Assembly (NCBI GenBank): GCA_027023665.1
Contig: JALVUY010000102.1
Coordinates: forward strand, 5,964 to 12,308
DNA length: 6,345 nucleotides
DNA from: Methanocaldococcaceae archaeon
GTDB lineage: Archaea > AGJL01 > Methanococci > Methanococcales > Methanocaldococcaceae
Direction of reading: 5' to 3'
This document shows, piece after piece, positions 1 through 6,270 of this stretch. The position numbers and the translations under genes are program-made. Positions within the stretch are counted from its first letter, which is position 1; every line of letters starts with the position of its first letter. Under the pieces are notes generated by a model. That model had not been told where the DNA came from and did no database searches. It worked only from the letters and a program-made list of their open reading frames with translations.

Positions 1-1995
1 TCTTCCCGGCTTTGGTTCGTCAATATCACCATACTTAACTAATTTTTTAATAATATTTTCTAATTCGTCCTCTTTAATTCCTTTCTTTTTTGCCTCCTCA
101 GCAATATCAACATACTCAACAAGTTCTGATTTTTCTGCCAATTCTTTAATTATTTCATATACAACAATTAATTTATCTCTTTCTTTCTTAGATACTCCCA
201 ATATTTTATCAACATCAAATATTCCTGTCTCTGGGTCATAGGCAATTTCTTTTAAGCATTCAGTGATAATATTTATTGCTTCCTTGGCATCTTCTTCATC
301 AACGACATCCTTTAACTTTGCCTTTGCATGAGCTTCAGCAATTCTTATAGCAGATTCCAACTGTCTTGCAGTTATTTGGTGCTTTTTTCTCATTTCAACA
401 TAGTAGTTAATGAACAATTCTTTGGCTCTTTCGCTAATAACTGGCTTTTTCTGTCTTGCGTAGTAAATGTATTTTATTATAAACTCCTTGTCAATCTTTA
501 CGCCATCAACTTCTAAATAATTTAGCCCTATCTTTTTATTTATATTGTCATCTAAATAAGCCCTATGTAAGTCAATAATATATTCGGCAATGTCTCTATC
601 TCTATTCTTATCAGAAACATCTCTAATTGGAAATATTAAGTCAAATCTACTTAATAATGGGGCAGGAATGTTAATCTGCTCAGCTACAGAAACTTCTGGA
701 TTAAATCTACCCCATCTTGGATTACACGCCGCTAATATTGCACATTCAGCAGGCAATTTAGCATTAATTCCTCCTTTACTAATATGAATTGTTTGACTTT
801 CCATTGCCTCTAAGATATAGCTTTGTAAATCTTTATTAACAGTCAATTCATCAATACAGGCAGTTCCCTTATGTGCCTTAACCAATAAACCTGGTTTTAT
901 AACCCATGTGTCTTCTCCAATTTCAGTTTTTTCTCTGACTACTGCGGCAGTTAAACCAACTCCAGTTGCAGTAGTAACTGAACCATATAAATTACCAGGA
1001 ATTTCAGCAATTTTTCTTAAAATAACGGTCTTTCCAATTCCTGGATCAGTAATTAAAAGTATATGTATATCTGCCCTCTTACCTGGTTTTTTCACTCCCT
1101 TTATTTGTTGCAAAAATACAGCTTTTTTTATTGCTGAATGTCCCCTAATTTCAGGAATTAATCTATCTGCCAATATATCAATGATATCCTGCCTTTTAGC
1201 TAATTTTTTAATATTTTCAATATCTGAATTAGTTAATTTAATTTTAACATCTCCATCCAAAACTTCACAATGTATTGCCTTAACATAAATTTCATATATG
1301 GGGAGTTTTTTGCTCTTTCTAATTTTTATTGGAACGCCAGTTATTTTAACTCTTCCTGCATACACTCCCGAACTGTTCTCTAAAAACACGGTTACATACT
1401 TTGGAGGTTCTTCTGGATTTTCCATTAAGTCTAAAGGTTGCTGAACTTTTATTTCTTGGAAGTCAGTATATGTTGATTTATTCTCAATTAAATCTAATTC
1501 TGAGCCACATTCACATACAGATTTTTCACTCTCAAAATTTAAAATATCTATCTCCTTATAATATTCTCTTCCACATTTTGGGCATATATAATATGCATAT
1601 TTCAGCATTGGTCTAATTTTTGATGCCATTACAATGATTCCTTCAAATTCTACTAACTTTCCTAAGGTATTGCTTCTAATATCCTCTACGGTAAAAATCT
1701 TCCCTTTCCTTGTAGTTTTAAAAATTTTTGGTAAATTCTTTACTGAAACTATTATATTTTTTGGATATTCGTTTCTTAAAGTGTAGTATGCCTCATAGTA
1801 ACACTCTTTTATAAATCTAATTCCCTCTTCAGGATTATCTACTAAAAACTCTACAAATTCCATTAATCCATATTCATAAAGTTTATTTAAATCAATTACA
1901 ATTTTTTCACTGTCTAATATAATATCCTCTTGGTGAATATTCCTTAAATATGCAACTAAATAGTCTTTAAATTCTTCTAATGTTTCCATATCCAT
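1..1995 (-). CDS. MCM-family AAA+ ATPase / DNA helicase paralogue, C-terminus cut by window edge
   Basis: Minichromosome-maintenance family protein. Replicative MCMs form hexameric rings that unwind DNA at the fork using ATP. The frame runs open from an ATG at 1995 to base 1 (665 residues, no stop), so only a short C-terminal piece is likely missing. Seen in order: N-terminal domain with a zinc site (C138, C141, C161, C163, a CX2C...CXC form); Walker A TDPGIGKT at 316-323; MCM helix-2 region GLTAAVVRE near 347-355; Walker B CIDEL with D382/E383; pre-sensor-1 hairpin with K407; sensor 1 AACNPRWGRF with N425; arginine finger SRFDLIF with R450; sensor-2 motif TARQLE with R544; and a C-terminal helical, probably winged-helix region after about 600. 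The leading Walker A glycine is Thr and the usual DKM after Walker B is TVN, so this is a divergent paralogue. Methanococcales are known to carry several MCM genes. It is last of three same-strand genes, 42 bp after the FAD gene. A second in-frame ATG lies at 1989. Family assignment is very secure; whether it is the main replicative helicase is not. Confidence 0.95.
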   Translation of the reverse strand, partial: MDMETLEEFKDYLVAYLRNIHQEDIILDSEKIVIDLNKLYEYGLMEFVEFLVDNPEEGIRFIKECYYEAYYTLRNEYPKNIIVSVKNLPKIFKTTRKGKIFTVEDIRSNTLGKLVEFEGIIVMASKIRPMLKYAYYICPKCGREYYKEIDILNFESEKSVCECGSELDLIENKSTYTDFQEIKVQQPLDLMENPEEPPKYVTVFLENSSGVYAGRVKITGVPIKIRKSKKLPIYEIYVKAIHCEVLDGDVKIKLTNSDIENIKKLAKRQDIIDILADRLIPEIRGHSAIKKAVFLQQIKGVKKPGKRADIHILLITDPGIGKTVILRKIAEIPGNLYGSVTTATGVGLTAAVVREKTEIGEDTWVIKPGLLVKAHKGTACIDELTVNKDLQSYILEAMESQTIHISKGGINAKLPAECAILAACNPRWGRFNPEVSVAEQINIPAPLLSRFDLIFPIRDVSDKNRDRDIAEYIIDLHRAYLDDNINKKIGLNYLEVDGVKIDKEFIIKYIYYARQKKPVISERAKELFINYYVEMRKKHQITARQLESAIRIAEAHAKAKLKDVVDEEDAKEAINIITECLKEIAYDPETGIFDVDKILGVSKKERDKLIVVYEIIKELAEKSELVEYVDIAEEAKKKGIKEDELENIIKKLVKYGDIDEPKPGR

Positions 1996-2003
1996 AGTTG
2001 CAT

Positions 2004-2010
2004 CCCCACA
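2004..2010 (-). promoter_or_regulatory. Probable ribosome-binding site of the MCM gene
   Basis: The minus strand reads TGTGGGGA and then reaches ATG at 1995 after about 8 bases. The G-rich stretch is an imperfect match to the archaeal GGAGGTGA site. It favours the ATG at 1995 over the in-frame one at 1989. The ATG at 2003 is in another frame and closes after eight codons. Confidence 0.45.
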
Positions 2011-2037
2011 AAATAGAAGTTTATTAATTTATTTTAA

Positions 2038-3234
2038 TTAATTCATCTTTTTATTTAAATGTTCTATATAATTAACGACTTTTAAAACTCCCATGGCTAT
2101 TCCTTCAACTTCAATTCCTCCTCTCCCCTTACATCCGTCTCCAACTAAAAAGAGTTTATCATTTACAATATTATCTATATCTGTTCCATTAGAAGCGTGA
2201 TTTACTGGCCAACTTTCTCTATATGACTGTATATGCAATATTCTATAATCTTTACCTTTAAATAATCTATCAATATCCTCCAAACCTAAATCTATCTCTT
2301 TTTTCACATTGTTAGTTATTTGTGCTTGATGAGTCATAACTAAGTGCCAACCTTCTGGAGCTAAGGATTTATCTACATTTGTCACTTGATTCAATCCATT
2401 AATTCTTTCACATTCTGGTGTAAATAAAACCCCTCCATGCCTTATAATTCCTTCTTTTGTGGCTATAGATATTTTTATACCTTTGGAAGGTTTTGGCTTT
2501 GATTTTAAAAATTTAATATTACAAATTTTTTGGGTTTCTATAGGAGATATATTACTAACAACTACATCAAATTCGTAATCATCAATATATGCTTTTTCAT
2601 CAATCTCTATTTTTTTAACTTCATATTCTTTAATAATTTTTCCATTATTTGTTTTAATAATTCTTAAAAGTTCATCAATAACTGCCTTACAGCCACCAAT
2701 AGGAATTCCTGGACCTCCAAATTTATAATAATTTTTAGCAATTTCAATAATTTCACTCATTGGGGTTTCATAAGCTGTTAAACTCAATGCCCATCCTGTA
2801 AATGCATTCCCTATTTTTAAAGCTAACTCAACATCTTCTAAGAACTCTCCAAATGATATATTTTTATCAACATTTCCTAACTTTAACTTAGCAGACATTG
2901 TTATAGCCTTAATCTTATCTTTAAATCCTAAAAGAGAAAATAAATCTTTGTATAAATATTCTTTTCCATTAATTAAAAAAGTTCCATCAGGATTTGAATT
3001 TATAATTTTTACATTAGCTCCTGCCTTTCTTAATAATTGAGCTAAATATCCATCATTTCCATGTGGTATCATATGTAAAGCTCCAGTAGTCAGTTGGAAC
3101 CCCTCATATTCCAAATTAGTAAATCTTCCTCCAAAAAATGGAAGTTTTTCAAATATAACAACTTCATGATTCTTAGATAACAATGCTCCTGTTAATAAGC
3201 CTCCTAATCCACCACCAACTATGCCAATCTTCAT
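2038..3234 (-). CDS. FAD-dependent oxidoreductase, phytoene desaturase (CrtI)/amine oxidase-like
   Basis: A 398-residue flavoprotein of the NAD(P)/FAD Rossmann superfamily; substrate unknown. The N-terminus starts directly with the dinucleotide fold: beta strand, then GGGLGG at 7-12, and acidic E29 at the end of the second strand to bind the adenosine ribose. GGR at 35-37 follows, as is typical of CrtI, amine oxidase and retinol-saturase-like enzymes. A PIGG segment near residues 178-181, followed by a helix and a strand, matches the family's 'P.GG...L...I...G' region. The C-terminal FAD motif is LVGDG with D366, followed by a helix at about 374-392. There is no signal peptide or clear membrane segment, so it is probably cytosolic or peripherally membrane-bound. 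The ATG at 3234 sits well behind GGAGGA and begins just before the Rossmann strand, so the start is firm. It lies 66 bp after the radical SAM gene and 42 bp before the MCM gene, probably in one transcript. CrtI-like members act on isoprenoids, but nothing here fixes the substrate. It could also be a geranylgeranyl-reductase-like enzyme; I do not assign it. Confidence 0.9.
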   Translation of the reverse strand: MKIGIVGGGLGGLLTGALLSKNHEVVIFEKLPFFGGRFTNLEYEGFQLTTGALHMIPHGNDGYLAQLLRKAGANVKIINSNPDGTFLINGKEYLYKDLFSLLGFKDKIKAITMSAKLKLGNVDKNISFGEFLEDVELALKIGNAFTGWALSLTAYETPMSEIIEIAKNYYKFGGPGIPIGGCKAVIDELLRIIKTNNGKIIKEYEVKKIEIDEKAYIDDYEFDVVVSNISPIETQKICNIKFLKSKPKPSKGIKISIATKEGIIRHGGVLFTPECERINGLNQVTNVDKSLAPEGWHLVMTHQAQITNNVKKEIDLGLEDIDRLFKGKDYRILHIQSYRESWPVNHASNGTDIDNIVNDKLFLVGDGCKGRGGIEVEGIAMGVLKVVNYIEHLNKKMN

Positions 3235-3241
3235 AACAATG

Positions 3242-3247
3242 TCCTCC
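3242..3247 (-). promoter_or_regulatory. Strong Shine-Dalgarno site (GGAGGA) of the FAD oxidoreductase gene
   Basis: GGAGGA on the minus strand, 7 bases before the ATG at 3234. It is the best G-rich Shine-Dalgarno match in the window and fixes that start. It lies in the 66-bp gap after the radical SAM gene, where I see no long T-run on the minus strand, consistent with read-through transcription. Confidence 0.75.
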
Positions 3248-3300
3248 TTATGTTTTTTAATTTTTAGTTCTATTTTGAATGTTTGTAATTTTAAAACCCA

Positions 3301-4578
3301 TTATAATTTTCCAAATCTTAAATACTTTGATATTTTTTTAGCTAACATCTGTTGATTATGCCACGAACCATAGAATATTCCTTTGGGAATCTCATGTCTC
3401 ATAGCCATTATTATTTTTTTATCAACAACCCCGGGATTTGCCTTTGCAAAAGGAGTTTGTGGTAATGGAATAAAAGCATGAGCGTGTATTTTAACGCCTA
3501 ATTTTATGAAGTCTTTCATAATCTTTATTGTTTTCTCTATATCTTCTTCAGTTTCTCCTGGCAATCCAAAAATAAAATCTAAACTTACATTAATTCCCTT
3601 TTTTATTGCTGTATCTACAGCTTTATAAATATCATCAACTGTATGCCCTCTATTACACAACTCTAAAACTCTATCACTTCCAGACTGTGCTCCAATAACT
3701 AAACTTTTATTGTATGTATATTTTAAAATTAAGTCAGTTGTTTCATCATTAACATGCTCTGGTCTAACCTCTGAAGGAAATGTTCCAAAGAATATTCTCC
3801 CATCTTTACCTAAAATTTCTTTAATGTTTTTTAGTAAATTTTCAATTTTGTCAATATTAACATCTTTTCCAGTTTTAGAACCATACCCAAAAGCATTTGG
3901 TGTTATAAATCTAATATCTTTTAAATTTTTTTCAGCCATTATTTCAACGTATTTACAGATATTTTCAATACTTCTATGTCTAACCTTTTTTCCAAATATT
4001 CTTGGTGTTTGACAGAAATAACATTTATAAGGACAGCCTCTCGTTATCTCTATATGTCCAAATTTGTTATGCTTTACAGGGAATGGCGGATACTTATTTA
4101 AATCAATAGGTTTTCTTTTTCCAGTGTATATAAATTTATCCTCTTCAAAATAACATATTCCTTTAACTTTTTTATAATCTTCATTCTCACTAACTGACAT
4201 AATAAATTCTGGAAATGTCTCTTCTCCCTCACCTATGCAAACTACATCAAATCCTAACTTTAACGTTCCTTTTGGGTCTCCAGTAGGATGAGGTCCTCCA
4301 GCTAAGTAAATTATTTTATTACTATATTCTTTATATTTAATTTTTAGTTTTTTCATTAATTCATAAGTTTTCCATAACTCAGTTGTAAAAAACGATATTG
4401 CAATAATTACTCTATCATACTTCTTTAAAATTCTTTCTAAGTTATAAATATCTTTTTTATTGGCAAAGTATATAGGAAAATTGTCAAAGTATTCATTAAC
4501 CTCTAATGCTCCAATCAATGCATTAAAACTATTTTTGTGTTGTTTTGTATAATACACTACTAAGGCAGTATTCACCAT
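3301..4578 (-). CDS. Radical SAM protein with N-terminal B12-binding-like domain (MJ_1487-type)
   Basis: A 425-residue radical SAM enzyme of unknown reaction. It should bind a [4Fe-4S] cluster and S-adenosylmethionine to make a 5'-deoxyadenosyl radical. Residues 1 to about 130 look like a cobalamin-binding Rossmann domain as found in B12-dependent radical SAM proteins, ending in AGGPHPTG (93-100) and the typical [11 protein letters not shown] (115-125). The radical SAM core starts near 173 with [13 protein letters not shown]; the CX3CX2C cysteines are C182, C186 and C189. Further core motifs are [10 protein letters not shown] (297-306) and [14 protein letters not shown] (334-347). The classic DXHXXG cobalamin motif is not visible, so B12 use is unproven. 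From memory it belongs to an archaeal family named after MJ_1487. It is the first gene of the three-gene minus-strand operon and is divergent from purT. The ATG at 4578 has GTGAT five bases upstream. The GTG codon right after it is a possible alternative start. Confidence 0.92.
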   Translation of the reverse strand: MVNTALVVYYTKQHKNSFNALIGALEVNEYFDNFPIYFANKKDIYNLERILKKYDRVIIAISFFTTELWKTYELMKKLKIKYKEYSNKIIYLAGGPHPTGDPKGTLKLGFDVVCIGEGEETFPEFIMSVSENEDYKKVKGICYFEEDKFIYTGKRKPIDLNKYPPFPVKHNKFGHIEITRGCPYKCYFCQTPRIFGKKVRHRSIENICKYVEIMAEKNLKDIRFITPNAFGYGSKTGKDVNIDKIENLLKNIKEILGKDGRIFFGTFPSEVRPEHVNDETTDLILKYTYNKSLVIGAQSGSDRVLELCNRGHTVDDIYKAVDTAIKKGINVSLDFIFGLPGETEEDIEKTIKIMKDFIKLGVKIHAHAFIPLPQTPFAKANPGVVDKKIIMAMRHEIPKGIFYGSWHNQQMLAKKISKYLRFGKL

Positions 4579-4583
4579 AATTT

Positions 4584-4588
4584 ATCAC
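4584..4588 (-). promoter_or_regulatory. Probable ribosome-binding site of the radical SAM gene
   Basis: GTGAT on the minus strand, five bases before the ATG at 4578, matching part of the archaeal GGAGGTGAT site. It supports the ATG over the adjacent GTG. A second GGTGA lies inside the start itself (ATGGTGA) but has no start codon at proper distance downstream. Confidence 0.5.
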
Positions 4589-4600
4589 AATACATCATTT

Positions 4601-4633
4601 TCATTAAATTTATCAATGATTTAATGATTAAAT
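4601..4633. repeat. Nested inverted repeats, candidate operator
   Basis: TCATTAAAT (4601-4609) is perfectly inverted as ATTTAATGA (4619-4627) across a 9-bp spacer. The second arm also forms the left part of a 15-bp palindrome, ATTTAATGATTAAAT (4619-4633), with one unpaired centre base. The cluster lies 23-55 bases upstream of the radical SAM start, where a regulator could cover the start of transcription. In such AT-rich DNA chance palindromes are common, so an operator role is a suggestion only. Confidence 0.35.
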
Positions 4634-4662
4634 TAAAATATTAAATGCGAGAACTTACTTAA

Positions 4663-4670
4663 TTATATTA
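4663..4670 (+). promoter_or_regulatory. purT: Candidate TATA box for purT
   Basis: TTATATTA resembles the archaeal TATA element. It lies about 50 bases before the start codon, which allows initiation some 25 bases downstream and a short leader carrying GGTGA. The AT-rich surroundings offer alternatives, and no clear purine-rich BRE precedes it. Confidence 0.3.
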
Positions 4671-4706
4671 AAAATTTTTAAAACTTTTTACTTTCAGTTT
4701 AAGTAT

Positions 4707-4711
4707 GGTGA
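4707..4711 (+). promoter_or_regulatory. purT: Shine-Dalgarno site (GGTGA) of purT
   Basis: GGTGA, the common methanococcal ribosome-binding core, ends four bases before the ATG at 4716. The ATG at 4705 that overlaps it opens only a three-codon frame (ATG GTG AAA TAA), whose stop overlaps the purT start by one base. Confidence 0.7.
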
Positions 4712-4715
4712 AATA

Positions 4716-5882
4716 ATGGAAATTGGTACTCCTCTTTTAAAAGGTAGTGTTAAATTTTTATTGTTAGGAAGTGGAGAGTTAGGAAAAGAGGTAGTTATTG
4801 AAGCACAAAGATTAGGAATTGAATGTATTGCCGTAGATAGATATCAAAATGCTCCAGCTATGCAGGTGGCTCATAAAAGTTATGTTATTGATATGAAAGA
4901 TTACGATGCTTTAATGGCGATTATTGAAAGGGAAGAGCCAGATTACATAGTTCCAGAGATTGAGGCAATAAATACTGATGCGTTAATAGATGCCGAAAAA
5001 GAGGGATATACTGTTGTCCCAACTGCAGAGGCAACAAAAATAACAATGAATAGAGAACTAATAAGAAGATTAGCCGCTGAAAAGTTAAAATTAAAAACTG
5101 CTAAATATGAATTTGCAAATTCTTTGGAGGAGTTAAAGGAGGCAGTTGAAAAAATTGGATTGCCTTGTGTTGTTAAACCAATTATGTCCTCATCTGGAAA
5201 AGGGCAAAGTGTAATTAGAAAGGAGGTAGACATAGAAAAAGCGTGGATTAGAGCAAAAGAAGGAGCAAGAGGGATAGGAAATAGGGTTATTGTTGAAGAG
5301 TTCATAAACTTTGATTACGAAATAACATTATTAACAGCAGTTACAGAGGAAGGTACTAAATTTTGCGAGCCAATAGGTCATATTCAGATAGATGGAGATT
5401 ATCACGAAAGTTGGCAACCTCACGAAATGGGTGAGTTAAAAGAACAAGCACAAGAGATAGCAAAAAAGATAACCAATGCATTAGGAGGTTATGGAATATT
5501 TGGAGTAGAAATGTTTGTTAAAGGAGATGAAGTTATATTCAGCGAAGTTTCTCCAAGACCACACGATACAGGAATGGTTACAATGATTACTCAGGAGATG
5601 AGCGAGTTTGAGATTCATGTTAGGGCAATATTGGGCTTACCTGTTTCAACAAAACTTATTACACCAGGAGCAAGTCATGTAATAAAAGCAAACATAAACA
5701 AATACGCTCCAAAATACGATATAAAAGAAGCATTAAAAGTTCCTAATACAAAGTTAAGATTATTTGGTAAGCCTAATGCAAAAGTTGGTAGAAGGATGGG
5801 GGTTGCTTTAGCTTATGCAAACTCTATTGAGGAGGCAAGAGAACTCGCAAAAAGATGTGCCCATGCTGTTAAGATAGAATAA
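4716..5882 (+). CDS. purT: Formate-dependent phosphoribosylglycinamide formyltransferase 2 (GAR transformylase T)
   Basis: PurT converts 5-phosphoribosylglycinamide (GAR), formate and ATP to formyl-GAR, ADP and phosphate through a formyl-phosphate intermediate. This is the third step of purine synthesis and needs no folate one-carbon donor, which suits a methanogen. It is cytosolic and in known homologues a dimer. The 388 residues agree with the E. coli enzyme (about 392) along the whole length. Seen: N-terminal GSGELGKE (18-25) and [15 protein letters not shown] (41-55); the GAR-binding VPEIEAI (79-85, E81); [12 protein letters not shown] (111-122); ATP-grasp SSSGKGQS (158-165); EEF (194-196) and D200; metal ligands E265 and E277; [11 protein letters not shown] (279-289); and the C-terminal RLFGKP (348-353) with R359/R360. 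No key residue is missing. It is transcribed away from the radical SAM operon and converges with the ferredoxin gene, so it seems to be a single-gene unit. The start is set by GGTGA and by homology to the PurT N-terminus. Confidence 0.98.
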   Translation: MEIGTPLLKGSVKFLLLGSGELGKEVVIEAQRLGIECIAVDRYQNAPAMQVAHKSYVIDMKDYDALMAIIEREEPDYIVPEIEAINTDALIDAEKEGYTVVPTAEATKITMNRELIRRLAAEKLKLKTAKYEFANSLEELKEAVEKIGLPCVVKPIMSSSGKGQSVIRKEVDIEKAWIRAKEGARGIGNRVIVEEFINFDYEITLLTAVTEEGTKFCEPIGHIQIDGDYHESWQPHEMGELKEQAQEIAKKITNALGGYGIFGVEMFVKGDEVIFSEVSPRPHDTGMVTMITQEMSEFEIHVRAILGLPVSTKLITPGASHVIKANINKYAPKYDIKEALKVPNTKLRLFGKPNAKVGRRMGVALAYANSIEEARELAKRCAHAVKIE

Positions 5883-5917
5883 TTTTTCATTAAATTTAAA
5901 TTAAATTATGATTTTTT
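5883..5917 (+). terminator. Probable T-run termination zone of purT
   Basis: The purT stop codon is followed at once by TTTTT (5883-5887), and TTTTTT comes at 5912-5917, inside the 3' end of the opposing gene. Archaeal RNA polymerase often stops on such T-runs without a hairpin. The gap to the convergent gene is only 13 bp, so the two transcripts probably overlap at their 3' ends. I see no comparable T-run on the minus strand just after 5896. Confidence 0.35.
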
Positions 5918-6270
5918 AGAATTTCTTTGGCTTTAGCTAACAATTTATTTTCTTTAATAATTTTTTGTATATATTCTCTATCTGGAAACTCTAATGCATC
6001 TACTGGACATAACTTTTTGCAGGTAGTGCAGGCAACTACACAGTTGTAAGGTCTGGCAACAACAGGTTTCTTCTTTTCTTTATCCCAATCAAATACTACT
6101 CTATTTGCACAGGTTATAAAACATAATCCGCAACCAATACATTTATCATAGTTTATTTTAGGATACCATTCAATTTTTTTCCTATCAATTCCCCACCATG
6201 GTTTTTTACTCCAATCTTTTATTACTCTACCTAAGGCATCTTTTCCTATAATTGGTAAATCTTCACTCAA
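5896..6270 (-). CDS. Ferredoxin-like protein with two [4Fe-4S] clusters
   Basis: A 124-residue soluble iron-sulfur protein, presumably an electron carrier or a small subunit that docks on an oxidoreductase; partner unknown. Cluster one uses CIGCGLCFITC (C44, C47, C50, C54), the usual CX2CX2CX3C. Cluster two uses CVVACTTCKKLCP (C77, C81, C84, C88), with CX3C instead of CX2C at its start. The 43 residues before the first cysteine include KKPWWGIDR (22-30) and EWYPKINYDKC, and about 22 residues lie between the motifs. After the second motif come LEFPDRE and a charged helix. This layout fits a known ferredoxin family in which the cysteine loop is followed by FP. There is no signal peptide. The start is TTG at 6270, set by AGGTGA four bases upstream; no in-frame ATG fits. 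The upstream ATG at 6283 closes after two codons. The gene converges on purT and seems to be transcribed alone or led by its own promoter. Confidence 0.9.
   Translation of the reverse strand: MSEDLPIIGKDALGRVIKDWSKKPWWGIDRKKIEWYPKINYDKCIGCGLCFITCANRVVFDWDKEKKKPVVARPYNCVVACTTCKKLCPVDALEFPDREYIQKIIKENKLLAKAKEILKNHNLI

Larger units (their letters stand above)
4579..4715. promoter_or_regulatory. Divergent intergenic region driving the radical SAM operon and purT
   Basis: This 137-bp AT-rich stretch separates two divergent start codons and must hold both promoters unless one gene has a distant one. For purT a TATA-like TTATATTA lies at 4663-4670, which would start transcription near 4690-4695 and leave a leader of about 20 bases. 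For the minus-strand operon, TATA-like candidates are TTTAATAT (4645-4638) and TTTAATATAA (4675-4666); I cannot choose between them. A cluster of small inverted repeats at 4601-4633 lies on the operon side. No RNA gene or coding frame is seen. Confidence 0.6.

Noticed and set aside
328..1616. Several plus-strand open frames of 62-126 codons
   Set aside because: They lie antisense inside the MCM gene, have low-complexity hydrophobic translations and no ribosome-binding site, and resemble no family. The MCM frame on the other strand explains the sequence fully.
1..1995. MCM gene as mark of an integrated virus or plasmid
   Set aside because: MCM genes are found in archaeal mobile elements, but here I see no integrase, tRNA, attachment repeat or composition shift, and the neighbours look chromosomal. 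The idea is not excluded for the gene's distant origin.
1996..2037. Possible terminator or small gene between the FAD and MCM genes
   Set aside because: The 42-bp gap has no minus-strand T-run longer than four and no hairpin that stands out; it reads as an intra-operon spacer.
3710..4012. Plus-strand 100-codon open frame
   Set aside because: It is antisense to the radical SAM core, Ser/Phe/Leu-rich as expected of a mirror frame, and has no support as a gene.
4579..4715. Riboswitch or small RNA upstream of purT
   Set aside because: The gap is too AT-rich and short to form a known purine riboswitch fold, and the inverted repeats lie upstream of the likely purT transcript start.
4943..5305. 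Minus-strand 120-codon open frame
   Set aside because: It is antisense to conserved purT sequence and its composition is that of a shadow frame.
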